Of a stretch of DNA of 64,000 bases, positions 34,228-41,670 are shown piece after piece. Within the stretch, counting starts at the first letter, position 1; the number at the start of each line of letters is the position of its first letter. The stretch comes from Flavobacteriaceae bacterium (lineage in GTDB: Bacteria; Bacteroidota; Bacteroidia; Flavobacteriales; Flavobacteriaceae): NCBI GenBank assembly GCA_028284005.1, contig JANQSO010000007.1, positions 1 to 64,000 on the forward strand. Direction: 5' to 3'. The position numbers were made by a program, and so were the translations under genes. A model generated the notes under the pieces. It saw nothing but the letters and a program-made list of their open reading frames with translations, did no database searches and had not been told where the DNA came from.

Positions 34228-34719
34228 ATGAAGTTACGCAAACTTTTAGATTTTATTCAGGAAATAGGAACCATTATGTATGTCGGTGGTATCCTATCCC
34301 ATATTGTTATTGGTTTACTATTCAAGGATGCAAGTGCCCATGCAATTTATGATGTATATGTTTACAAAGAGCAAAGTGCTTATATTTTAATTCTACCCGG
34401 CTTAGGATTAAAAGTTATTTCTGATGCAATATTATTTTTCACTTATGATGTTAAACCCAATTGGTTAAAACTAAAATTTGTGGCAGTGGCCTTCTTGACT
34501 GTTAATGCTTTTGTCTTTTTAGTACCTATGATGCCAGAATTAGTTGTGTTGGCAAAAAATTCTATTCCAAATGGAAGGGTTAGCCAGGAATTTATTGAGA
34601 AAGAAAATACGGAACAATTTATCGGGCAATTAAACATATTACCGCTATTGGCAGAACTTATATTAGGTTCTTTCAAACCAAAAATTGGTAAAAAGGAAAA
34701 ATCTTTGGTTTTGATATGA
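34228..34719 (+). CDS. four-helix membrane protein of the ferric-reductase cluster
   Basis: 163 aa with four hydrophobic segments (around residues 17-32, 51-71, 80-100, 133-148). MYVGGILSHIVIGLLF contains a His in a helix, and ILILPGLGLKVISDAILFF follows. The pattern resembles DUF2269/CopD-like integral membrane proteins, but the match is not firm. It closes the AraC-flavocytochrome-lipoprotein unit, 35 nt after the lipoprotein gene. A membrane redox role is inferred from context. Confidence 0.6.
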   Translation: MKLRKLLDFIQEIGTIMYVGGILSHIVIGLLFKDASAHAIYDVYVYKEQSAYILILPGLGLKVISDAILFFTYDVKPNWLKLKFVAVAFLTVNAFVFLVPMMPELVVLAKNSIPNGRVSQEFIEKENTEQFIGQLNILPLLAELILGSFKPKIGKKEKSLVLI

Positions 34720-34772
34720 AAGCATGTGAGTATATTTGACATCAAAAAAATGCATAGAACCAAAAATTAAGT

Positions 34773-34788
34773 GTCGGGATGACAGGAT
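34773..34788 (-). repeat. copy of the 3' end of tRNA-Pro(GGG)
   Basis: GTCGGGATGACAGGAT at 34773-34788 repeats exactly the sequence 34902-34917, the acceptor and T-arm 3' half of the tRNA gene, 129 bp downstream of it. The same arrangement, with that tRNA's own version, occurs at the second tRNA-Pro. It could be an attachment-site remnant or part of a processed RNA. Confidence 0.75.
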
Positions 34789-34817
34789 GTACAGAATCCT
34801 AATAAATCCTCATTGCA

Positions 34818-34836
34818 AATAAAGCTTTGCTTTATT
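34818..34836 (-). other. second hairpin of the tRNA-Pro(GGG) module
   Basis: AATAAAGC-TTT-GCTTTATT is a perfect 8-bp stem with 3-nt loop. An equivalent hairpin is at 40202-40224 beside the other tRNA-Pro. It lies between the terminator hairpin and the tRNA tail copy. Confidence 0.6.
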
Positions 34837-34843
34837 CAAAACA

Positions 34844-34896
34844 AAAAGCCTTAGTTTTCTTTAGAAAGTAAACTTTCTACAAAAACCAAAGCTTTT
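34844..34896 (-). terminator. long hairpin terminator of tRNA-Pro(GGG)
   Basis: Nested stem: outer AAAAGC (34844) with GCTTTT (34891), middle GTTTT (34854) with AAAAC (34882), inner AGAAAGT (34863) with ACTTTCT (34872) and AA loop. On the minus strand it is followed by a T-rich run. The inner part is identical at the other tRNA-Pro while the outer stem differs but still pairs. Confidence 0.7.
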
Positions 34897-34899
34897 ATT

Positions 34900-34977
<78 letters not shown>

Positions 34978-34989
34978 AAATTGGAATTG

Positions 34990-35018
34990 CAAAAATACCA
35001 AATTTAAAAGTCTGCAAA
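34990..35018 (-). promoter_or_regulatory. promoter of tRNA-Pro(GGG)
   Basis: Minus strand: TTTG (35018-35015), 17-nt spacer, TATTTTTG (34997-34990). Both match the Bacteroidota sigma-ABfr type consensus (TTTG, TAnnTTTG). It lies 12 nt before the tRNA 5' end. Confidence 0.65.
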
Positions 35019-35076
35019 CAAGTTTTAGCTTAATATTCTGACTTGACCAATCAATTTTAGAAATATTCTAAAAAAA

Positions 35077-35123
35077 TTTGCGTAACCGAATGATTACATT
35101 TATATTTGTAACCAATCAGTTAC
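35077..35123 (+). promoter_or_regulatory. arsR-type promoter with two matching operators
   Basis: TTTG (35077-35080), 20-nt spacer, then perfect -7 TATATTTG (35101-35108). Two 16-bp dyads share GTAACC-N4-RTTAC: GTAACCGAATGATTAC (35082-35097) fills the spacer and GTAACCAATCAGTTAC (35108-35123) covers the transcription start. Their starts are 26 bp apart. This is the expected layout for an ArsR autorepressor. Confidence 0.65.
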
Positions 35124-35131
35124 GTATATTT

Positions 35132-35461
35132 ATGAGAAGAGATGTTTTTCAGGCAATAGCTGACCCGGTGAGAAGAGATATTATAGAACTTTTAGCAAAA
35201 GAAGCGCTAACGGTAAATACTGTAGCTGAACACTTTGAGATCAGCCGCCCTGCTATCTCAAAACATATCAAGATTCTAAATGAATGCGGAATAATAACCG
35301 TTCATAAACAAGGTAGAGAACGATTTTGTATAATTCAGCCGGGAAAACTTATTCCAGCTTTCCTATGGATGGAACAATACCGGAATCTGTGGGAAGAAAA
35401 ACTGGACTCTTTCGAAAACTATTTAAACAACTTACAAGCAAAAGATAAAAAAGATGAATAA
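35132..35461 (+). CDS. ArsR/SdpR-type transcriptional repressor
   Basis: 109 aa from ATG 35132 (MRRDVFQAIADPVRRDIIEL). Winged HTH: LTVNTVAEHFEISRPAISKH then IKILNECGIITVHKQGRER. No metal-binding Cys cluster, so it is not an arsenic sensor but the SdpR-like type paired with SRPBCC proteins. The upstream start at 35078 would precede the transcription start. Two operator-like dyads overlap its promoter. The next gene starts inside it. Confidence 0.92.
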   Translation: MRRDVFQAIADPVRRDIIELLAKEALTVNTVAEHFEISRPAISKHIKILNECGIITVHKQGRERFCIIQPGKLIPAFLWMEQYRNLWEEKLDSFENYLNNLQAKDKKDE

Positions 35462-35909
35462 CATGGATGAAACAAACAATCGAACATTATCAATACATAG
35501 GACCTTTAACGCTCCTTTGAAATTAGTATGGGAAGCCTGGACGCAACCTCAACATATTGCATTATGGTGGGGCCCAAAAGGAATGGATATTGAAGTAATA
35601 GAGCATGATTTTAAAGTTGGTGGTAAATGGAAGTATGTAATGCCAATGCCAGACGGAAATGAATTTATTTCTGAAGGAGTATATTTAGAAATTGTTGAGT
35701 TTGAAAAAATAATAACATCTGCGGATTTCAAGCCGATGACCGAAGGTATCGAGATCCAAATCCTATTTGAAGAAAATGGAGATAAGACCAATTTCACTTT
35801 CCATTGTGTACACCCAACAGAAGAATATTGTAAGCAACAAGAGAAAATGGGCTTTTATAATGGTTGGGGCTCTGCCTTTAACAGACTGGAAGAGTATCTA
35901 AACAGGTAA
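35454..35909 (+). CDS. SRPBCC (AHSA1-like) ligand-binding protein
   Basis: 151 aa, cytoplasmic. SRPBCC features: LSIHRTFNAPLKLVWEAWTQ, WWGPKGMDIEVIEHDFKVGG and GWGSAFNRLEEYL at the end. The family forms a hydrophobic cavity for lipids or other small ligands. Its start overlaps the ArsR gene by 8 nt. ArsR/SRPBCC pairs are common in many phyla; ligand and purpose are unknown. Confidence 0.9.
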   Translation: MNNMDETNNRTLSIHRTFNAPLKLVWEAWTQPQHIALWWGPKGMDIEVIEHDFKVGGKWKYVMPMPDGNEFISEGVYLEIVEFEKIITSADFKPMTEGIEIQILFEENGDKTNFTFHCVHPTEEYCKQQEKMGFYNGWGSAFNRLEEYLNR

Positions 35910-35925
35910 AACACATTTGTACCTC

Positions 35926-37116
35926 CTATTTGATTACTAGTTCATTAACGGCGCGAATAGCTGATCTTGCTGCTGCATGCACACTACTCCAATCAGAGCC
36001 TGTTGTGTATGAATCACCTGCAAAGTATAGTTTGTCACTTACAGATTTGCCCAATACATTAACCAAAGTTGAATCTTCATATGCAGACAAATATGCTGCT
36101 CTTGCATATGGCTCTTCGTTCCAATTTTGTGAAATATGTCTTATATAATTTGGCGTTGCCTGATTATTAAACAGTGCATCTAATTCACTCAATACAAAAT
36201 CTCTGAATGCATCATCACTGGCAATTGAGATATATGTTTCTGCAGGTAAGCCGGTAGAGAATAGTCCTAATATATGTTGTGGAGTATTTTGTCCATATGC
36301 GGCATCGTAAAACATTTTTTGTCCACTAGCAGCCGGCATAATATCATACCCCACTATAGTTGGGTAAAATTTATTGGAAAATTCAAAAAAAGCCTTAAAA
36401 CCACTCCAAACATGCGCATTTTCAATAGCATCTGTTTTAGCATTAGATAATGTTGGTGTAAAGGTGATAATTCCGCTTTGGAGAATTTTTAAAGGGACTG
36501 CAACAATAACTTTGTCTGCTTCAAATGTCTGCCCTCCATTGGTACTTACTTTTATTTGATCTCCCGAATAATCAATTGTACTTACAGGTGTATTATATCT
36601 AATCCTTGACCGGATATCTGGAAAAATATATGTTTGGAAAAAATCTAACCAGCTTGAATCAATGAATTTTTGATCAATAGTGAAGCCTGCTTCTTCGAAA
36701 GTGATCTGCTGTCCTGTCGCCGAATCTATTGCAATATCATTTATTGTGTCATATGGAGTTGTATTTATATCTATCGTGACCGAATCGTCATCCACAATTT
36801 CTGAGAAAATATTTCTATTTACATGAAGCCATTCTGCTCCCAAAGGTATTGGAAAATCAGCAAATGTAGTATTCGTTTTAATCCGCCCTCCATGAGTAGG
36901 CAATGCTTCCAAAATTTCAAAATCAATACTCCTTTTGGCCAACAAATAGCCTGCTGTCATACCAGCAGGGCCAGCTCCTATTATCAATACCTTTCCGGAA
37001 AACCCGGTTGGAATAGTATTATTATTGTCATCACTTGAACAAGAACCCAGTACCGATTGAAAAGGTATTGAGATTCCTAATAGGGTACATATTTTTACAA
37101 ATTCTTTTCTGGTCAT
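35926..37116 (-). CDS. lipidated FAD-dependent amine oxidase
   Basis: 396 aa from ATG 37116. The N-terminus (MTRKEFVKICTLLGI) ends in lipobox QSVLGSCSS, so the enzyme is exported and lipidated. FAD motif VLIIGAGPAGMTAGYLLAKR, then GGRIKTNTTFADFPIPLGAE as in monoamine oxidases; C-terminal FAD motif LYFAGDSYTTG. Expected to oxidise amines to aldehyde, ammonia and peroxide; the substrate is unknown. Because folded FAD is involved, Tat export is plausible, but no RR is visible. An FNR-type palindrome lies 45 nt upstream. Confidence 0.85.
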   Translation of the reverse strand: MTRKEFVKICTLLGISIPFQSVLGSCSSDDNNNTIPTGFSGKVLIIGAGPAGMTAGYLLAKRSIDFEILEALPTHGGRIKTNTTFADFPIPLGAEWLHVNRNIFSEIVDDDSVTIDINTTPYDTINDIAIDSATGQQITFEEAGFTIDQKFIDSSWLDFFQTYIFPDIRSRIRYNTPVSTIDYSGDQIKVSTNGGQTFEADKVIVAVPLKILQSGIITFTPTLSNAKTDAIENAHVWSGFKAFFEFSNKFYPTIVGYDIMPAASGQKMFYDAAYGQNTPQHILGLFSTGLPAETYISIASDDAFRDFVLSELDALFNNQATPNYIRHISQNWNEEPYARAAYLSAYEDSTLVNVLGKSVSDKLYFAGDSYTTGSDWSSVHAAARSAIRAVNELVIK

Positions 37117-37160
37117 AATTTTAATTTTAGAGATCAAACCTACAAACAGAAATTTTTATT

Positions 37161-37182
37161 TTTTTTGATTTAAATCAAAAAA
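37161..37182 (-). promoter_or_regulatory. 22-bp perfect palindrome with FNR/CRP-type site
   Basis: Arms TTTTTTGATTT (37161-37171) and AAATCAAAAAA (37172-37182). The core TTGAT-TTAA-ATCAA (37165-37178) equals the FNR consensus TTGATnnnnATCAA. It begins 45 nt upstream of the amine oxidase start. No FNR-type gene is in the window. Confidence 0.5.
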
Positions 37183-37488
37183 TCTTAATTCATTCAGACT
37201 ATTAGTTAAGTGGATTAGCTTCAGTCAATCAGGAAAAGTCCCTGTAACGAAAAACAATGTTTATGCGAAGAAAAATGGTACTTATGCCGCCCAAAATTAA
37301 ACTTATCTAGTCTATAGGTTGAGATTATAGCAGCTATTCCGATCAATTTGGTAAAGAAGATATTCTTCTATTCTTTAAAAAATGAATTAATTTATAGCAG
37401 TATAAACCTCCATATTACCCTTTTTTTTGTATTAAGACAAAGGGTAGAATTCTAAATTTCAGAAGCATATTTTCTATATCTTTATAAG
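37183..37488. other. intergenic region before the second AraC gene
   Basis: About 306 bp, AT-rich. It must contain the AraC promoter; near its end TATCTTTA (about 37478) is one mismatch from a -7 element. No ORF, RNA gene or transposon remnant was recognised. Confidence 0.3.
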
Positions 37489-38301
37489 ATGGATAAGCTT
37501 TATGTAGATTCTGAGCCCCTTAAAATTTCGAATGATTATTTTCGGTTGTATCAGCATTGTATTATAGATGAAACACTCATAGAAAAGAATACTGGAATTA
37601 TGGTTGAAGATGGTTGTTTTGAATTCATGTTCGTCAAAGAAAAAAATATTAAACTCCAAATTAGAAATACTGGGCCTATCGATCTCTCAAGTTGCTTTTC
37701 GTTGGGTAAATTACCGATGCCATACAGATTTATTTGTCCAAGTAAACTAACATTATTTACAATAAAAGTCCAACCATGGGTTTCTACTTTTTTCTTCTCA
37801 TCGAATAATTATTTGGTTTTAGACCTGAAAGAAAAGTATGGAGAGAAAATGGAATCTCTTCATGAAAAGATCTTTTCATCATCAAGTTTTAAGGAAATGA
37901 TAAATCATGTTGAATTATTTTTCAAATCAGAAAAAATGCCCACTGCAGAAGAATATATTATCAGTAAAAACATTTGTGAACAGATCTACAAGACTAAAGG
38001 AAATATCAAAATAAGAGATCTTTTAAATCAATTTCCTTACTCAAGACAAAAGATCAATAAGATTTTTTTAGCACAAACTAAAAATTCAATAAAAGAATTT
38101 GCAATTTTTGTTAGAATAAGAGAAATTATCAAGCACAAAATTCAATTTCCTAATAAGTCACTAACTACTATTGCTTTAGACTATGGATATTTTGATCAAT
38201 CACATTTTATCAAAGATATGAAAAAGGCAACCGGGACCTCTCCATCAAAATTCTTGTTAAGCGATAATCTTTTTTCAGAACAGCTTAGGTTATATGCCTA
38301 A
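37489..38301 (+). CDS. AraC-family transcriptional regulator
   Basis: 270 aa. The N-terminal domain (DSEPLKISNDYFRLYQHCII, DGCFEFMFVKEKNIKLQIRN) resembles the DUF6597-type sensor found in other flavobacterial AraC proteins. HTH pair: KIRDLLNQFPYSRQKINKIF and YGYFDQSHFIKDMKKATGTS. Very AT-rich codons compared with the core genes. It precedes the S41 peptidase gene, which has its own promoter; regulation of that gene or the amine oxidase is conceivable. Confidence 0.87.
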   Translation: MDKLYVDSEPLKISNDYFRLYQHCIIDETLIEKNTGIMVEDGCFEFMFVKEKNIKLQIRNTGPIDLSSCFSLGKLPMPYRFICPSKLTLFTIKVQPWVSTFFFSSNNYLVLDLKEKYGEKMESLHEKIFSSSSFKEMINHVELFFKSEKMPTAEEYIISKNICEQIYKTKGNIKIRDLLNQFPYSRQKINKIFLAQTKNSIKEFAIFVRIREIIKHKIQFPNKSLTTIALDYGYFDQSHFIKDMKKATGTSPSKFLLSDNLFSEQLRLYA

Positions 38302-38334
38302 CCTTTTTTACAATTATTACTTTTTTCAATATTA

Positions 38335-38342
38335 TACATTTG
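38335..38342 (+). promoter_or_regulatory. -7 element of the S41 peptidase gene
   Basis: TACATTTG is a perfect TAnnTTTG element, 24 nt before ATG 38367. It rules out the upstream in-frame ATG at 38340, which overlaps the element. Confidence 0.5.
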
Positions 38343-38366
38343 TATCATTATCATAAAATATTTACA

Positions 38367-39995
38367 ATGAATAAACTTGTATTAATATTATGCTTTTTGC
38401 CTTTGCTATCATTTAGTCAAGTTGAAATGACTAATGACAAATGGCAGGAAGATTTAATTTTTTTACAACAAAAGCTTGAAGAGCGACATGCCAATCTTTA
38501 TCATACTACTTCAAAAGATGAATTTACTCATGCTATCAATAATTTGATCAAGTTAGGGAGGTCAATAGACAATAAGGAAATAATAGTTAGAATTAGTGAA
38601 GTTATTGCCACTGTAGGTGACGCTCATACTTGGTTACATCCTGGTTATCAAGATGAATGGGATTTCAAGCAATTGCCGGTTAAGTTTGAATATTTTGATG
38701 ATGGTTTATTTATTGTTACAACAGATGAGGAATATTCCCATCTTCTTGGTAGTAAGTTAATAAGTATCAACTCTAAGCCTGTAAGTCAGATTATATCTAA
38801 AGTGAGTAAAATAGGATATAATGAAAACAAATTTACCAGGCTTATTTCAGCTGAAAAATTTATTGTTTACCCAGAAATACTGAAGCGATTTGGCTTTATT
38901 GAAAATATTGAAGAGGTGCAGTTAGAGCTAAAAATAAATACCATGAATAAAGTTTTTTCAATGAAACCCAAATTAAATAGAAATATAAAGTGGATTAGTT
39001 ATTTGGAAAGGCAAGAGGAATTACCATATGTATATAAGAATCGTGATAGTATTTATTCCACCGCTTATGACCCGAAAGATAAATTACTTTATATACAATT
39101 GAATAAATGCACTGAAAATGAAAATTATACTTTTGAAAATCTCTCGAATCAAATAATTTCGAAATCTAAACTTCATCGACCCACAAAACTTGTTTTAGAT
39201 ATCAGAAGGAATGTAGGAGGAAACAGCATGTTAGTTTACCCATTGATATATGCTTTAATGGAATATGAAAAGGAAGTTCCAAACGGTCAGCTATTTGTTA
39301 TTACAGGAAGATGGACTTTATCTGCATCGGTTGTTTTATGTGGAGAGATACAAAAGTACTGCAAACCTATTTTTGTTGGTGAGCCTACTGGTGCAAAAGC
39401 AAATCTATATGGAGAAAATAGTTATAAGATAACTTTGCCAAATTCTAAACTCAGTATATCATATTCTTCGGAATGGTTTCAACCTTTTGGTCCGTTTGTA
39501 GATATGGAGTGGGTTGCCCCGGACATATATATATCGACAAGGTCTGATCATTATTTTAATCTAGAACAGCCAATAGTTGAAGAGATCAAAAGGTACACCT
39601 CCCCAAAACAGAAAATTTCAGATAGAATATTTGACTTAGCCATTAATGATAGTATTAATGTAGCAGTAAAACTCTATAGAGATTTTAAAGAAAATCCTAA
39701 GAATTTATATAAGGATATAAGAAATGATATTCGGAGAATGGCAACTAAACTTGGACGTGAAAAAAAGCTTGATTACAGTCGGATATTTTACGAATTGAAT
39801 CATAAATATAACCCCGATGATGTATTAATTCTTGTAAACTTTGCACAGTTGCAAGAAGACTTAAAAGATTATGAAAAAGCCAAAGAACTATATAATCAAT
39901 GTTTACTTCTTCTAAATGAAGATAAGCAAACGAATAATTACTTAAAGCACTATATTGAAGATTATATAAATTCAAGGTTAAAGGAATTGAAATAA
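38367..39995 (+). CDS. exported S41-family peptidase with C-terminal helical repeats
   Basis: 542 aa from ATG 38367 with a signal peptide (MNKLVLILCFLPLLSFSQ). An N-terminal helical region (DLIFLQQKLEERHANLYHTT) precedes the tail-specific-protease fold: LVLDIRRNVGGNSMLVYPLI, candidate nucleophile Ser in GRWTLSASVVL, and VGEPTGAKANLYGE. The C-terminal 130 aa look TPR-like (FAQLQEDLKDYEKAKELYNQ). Substrate unknown. S41 enzymes without PDZ such as this are common in Bacteroidota and some may not be proteases. Confidence 0.86.
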   Translation: MNKLVLILCFLPLLSFSQVEMTNDKWQEDLIFLQQKLEERHANLYHTTSKDEFTHAINNLIKLGRSIDNKEIIVRISEVIATVGDAHTWLHPGYQDEWDFKQLPVKFEYFDDGLFIVTTDEEYSHLLGSKLISINSKPVSQIISKVSKIGYNENKFTRLISAEKFIVYPEILKRFGFIENIEEVQLELKINTMNKVFSMKPKLNRNIKWISYLERQEELPYVYKNRDSIYSTAYDPKDKLLYIQLNKCTENENYTFENLSNQIISKSKLHRPTKLVLDIRRNVGGNSMLVYPLIYALMEYEKEVPNGQLFVITGRWTLSASVVLCGEIQKYCKPIFVGEPTGAKANLYGENSYKITLPNSKLSISYSSEWFQPFGPFVDMEWVAPDIYISTRSDHYFNLEQPIVEEIKRYTSPKQKISDRIFDLAINDSINVAVKLYRDFKENPKNLYKDIRNDIRRMATKLGREKKLDYSRIFYELNHKYNPDDVLILVNFAQLQEDLKDYEKAKELYNQCLLLLNEDKQTNNYLKHYIEDYINSRLKELK

Positions 39996-40155
39996 ATTGA
40001 TATAGTCATAATAGGCTCAGAAAATACTTTTATATAAATTCAATAATATCATCCTTTGTACTTTATAGAAGAGAAAAAATACTGAAGCCCAAAAAAAGCA
40101 AAAACACTGAAAATCGTATAATTAACAGCGTTTTATTTTCTCTTGAAAGAGATTC
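39996..40155. other. intergenic, no gene seen
   Basis: AT-rich spacer between the S41 gene and the tRNA-Pro(TGG) module. No ORF, hairpin terminator or promoter stood out. Confidence 0.3.
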
Positions 40156-40172
40156 GTCGGGGTGGCAGGATT
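40156..40172 (-). repeat. copy of the 3' end of tRNA-Pro(TGG)
   Basis: GTCGGGGTGGCAGGATT at 40156-40172 is identical to 40288-40304 at the tRNA 3' end, 132 bp downstream of it on the tRNA strand. It carries the TGG tRNA's bases, not those of the GGG tRNA copy at 34773, so each copy tracks its own tRNA. Confidence 0.75.
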
Positions 40173-40201
40173 AACTACGTTCATCCTATAATGGATGTTG
40201 C

Positions 40202-40224
40202 AAATTAAAGCGTTGCTTCAATTT
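40202..40224 (-). other. second hairpin of the tRNA-Pro(TGG) module
   Basis: AAATTAAAGC (40202-40211), loop GTT, GCTTCAATTT (40215-40224) with one A-C mismatch. It is the counterpart of 34818-34836. A CATCC-ATTATA-GGATG-type small hairpin lies just beyond. Confidence 0.5.
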
Positions 40225-40225
40225 T

Positions 40226-40286
40226 AAATAAATCCTTCCGTTTTCTTAAGAAAGTAAACTTTCTACAAAAACTCCACACTTTATTT
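40226..40286 (-). terminator. long hairpin terminator of tRNA-Pro(TGG)
   Basis: Outer stem AAATAAA (40226) with TTTATTT (40280), middle GTTTT (40240) with AAAAC (40268), inner AGAAAGT (40249) with ACTTTCT (40258), AA loop. Inner and middle stems match the GGG module; the outer stem has different bases but is paired in both, which supports a conserved structure. Confidence 0.7.
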
Positions 40287-40288
40287 TG

Positions 40289-40363
40289 TCGGGGTGGCAG
40301 GATTCGAACCTGCGACCTCCTGCTCCCAAAGCAGGCGCGATAACCGGGCTACGCTACACCCCG
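40289..40363 (-). tRNA. tRNA-Pro, anticodon TGG
   Basis: 75 nt on the minus strand. Acceptor CGGGGTG with CACCCCG, discriminator A, no encoded CCA. Anticodon arm CCTGC-TTTGGGA-GCAGG, giving TGG. T arm GGTTCGAATCC. It reads CCA/CCG (and possibly all Pro codons by wobble). Confidence 0.95.
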
Positions 40364-40376
40364 AAAAAATGAGCTG

Positions 40377-40384
40377 CAAATATA
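40377..40384 (-). promoter_or_regulatory. -7 element of tRNA-Pro(TGG)
   Basis: Minus-strand TATATTTG is a perfect TAnnTTTG element 13 nt before the tRNA 5' end. No clear TTTG at -33. Confidence 0.55.
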
Positions 40385-40443
40385 TTCTTTTTATTAGATC
40401 TTTATAATCATTTTTGTATCTTTTTCAAACAAAGAAATACGCG

Positions 40444-40446
40444 ATG
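40444..40446 (+). other. start codon choice for the sugar dehydrogenase
   Basis: The in-frame codon at 40414 adds ten residues without signal character. ATG 40444 begins a normal lipoprotein leader (MKNYILPIAILIFFISC), so it is taken as the start. Confidence 0.7.
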
Positions 40447-41559
40447 AAAAACTACATTTTACCAATAGCTATACTTATATTTTTTATCTCCTGCGCCCAA
40501 AAGAAAAAAAACGACATCGCCATAAAAACCGAAACAAGGTCCTATACCATCAAAAGGGTAGTCGATGACCTTTCCAATCCATGGGGAATGACATGGTTGC
40601 CGGATGGAAGTATGCTTATTACCGAAAAAAAAGGGGAACTTATTCATTTTAAGGATGGAAACAAGGTCAAGGTCCAAAATGTACCTGAGATCCTTCTGCG
40701 TGGACAAGGTGGATTGTTGGATATTGAATTGCATCCTGATTATACCGAAAATGGATGGATCTATATTACCTATTCATCTTCAGAAGGAGAAGGAAGTGGT
40801 GGAAATACTGCCTTAATGAGATGCAAACTAAAAGGAAATACATTGACTAATATTGAAAAACTTTACAAAGCCACTCCAAATACCGGCCGTGGGCAGCATT
40901 TTGGTTCCCGGATAGAATTTGATAATGAAGGATTTGTGTATTTCTCCATTGGAGACAGAGGGGATCGTGATGTAAACCCACAAGATATTACCCGTGATGG
41001 AGGCAAAATTTATAGGTTACATGATGATGGGAGCATTCCTAAGGATAATCCATTTGTAAATGACCCGAAAGCAAAACAAGCGATCTACACTTTTGGAAAC
41101 AGAAATCCGCAAGGAATGGCAAAACACCCAGAAACAGGAGAGATTTGGATGCATGAACATGGTCCAAAAGGTGGAGATGAGATCAATATTATTAAGAAAG
41201 GGGTAAATTACGGATGGCCGGTAATTTCGTATGGTGTTAACTACAGCGGCACAAAGTTTACAGATGAAACGGCCCGTCCCGGTATGGAACAACCTGTTTA
41301 CTATTGGACTCCTTCTATAGCACCCTGCGGAATGGCATTTATTACAGGAAACAGATATCCGGATTGGAAAGGGCATCTACTCGTAGGCTCCCTGAAATTT
41401 AACTATGTAGAACTTGTAGAATTAGATGGAGATAAAGTCATTGATCGTGAAAAAATCGCTGAAGATGTAGGCCGTGTCCGCAATGTAAAAATGGGGCCCG
41501 ACGGCTATATTTACATAGCTGTTGAAGGGCAAGGCATCGTCAAAGTTGTCCCTGATTAA
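40444..41559 (+). CDS. PQQ-dependent soluble aldose sugar dehydrogenase-like lipoprotein
   Basis: 371 aa; lipobox ILIFFISCAQ. A six-bladed propeller of the GDH-B/YliI family: DLSNPWGMTWLPDGSMLITE, GQGGLLDIELHPDYTENGWI, GQHFGSRIEFDNEGFVYFSI, GDRGDRD, TFGNRNPQGMAKHPETGEIW, MHEHGPKGGDEINI and YYWTPSIAPCGM. The motifs for PQQ and calcium binding look intact. It would oxidise sugars or a related alcohol in the periplasm. No PQQ synthesis genes are in the window, so the cofactor may be imported or made elsewhere. Confidence 0.92.
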   Translation: MKNYILPIAILIFFISCAQKKKNDIAIKTETRSYTIKRVVDDLSNPWGMTWLPDGSMLITEKKGELIHFKDGNKVKVQNVPEILLRGQGGLLDIELHPDYTENGWIYITYSSSEGEGSGGNTALMRCKLKGNTLTNIEKLYKATPNTGRGQHFGSRIEFDNEGFVYFSIGDRGDRDVNPQDITRDGGKIYRLHDDGSIPKDNPFVNDPKAKQAIYTFGNRNPQGMAKHPETGEIWMHEHGPKGGDEINIIKKGVNYGWPVISYGVNYSGTKFTDETARPGMEQPVYYWTPSIAPCGMAFITGNRYPDWKGHLLVGSLKFNYVELVELDGDKVIDREKIAEDVGRVRNVKMGPDGYIYIAVEGQGIVKVVPD

Positions 41560-41644
41560 TTGATTATATATCTTATCTTAAATACCTGGCAGTCAAAATA
41601 TCGAAAAAATAGCGAGCCATAAACCTCAAAATGGGAAATCTCAC

Positions 41645-41652
41645 TACATTTG
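41645..41652 (+). promoter_or_regulatory. -7 element of the udk operon
   Basis: TACATTTG, a perfect TAnnTTTG element, 18 nt before ATG 41671. It overlaps the alternative TTG start at 41650, which is therefore excluded. Confidence 0.55.
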
Positions 41653-41670
41653 TCAAAACCTTATATATCT

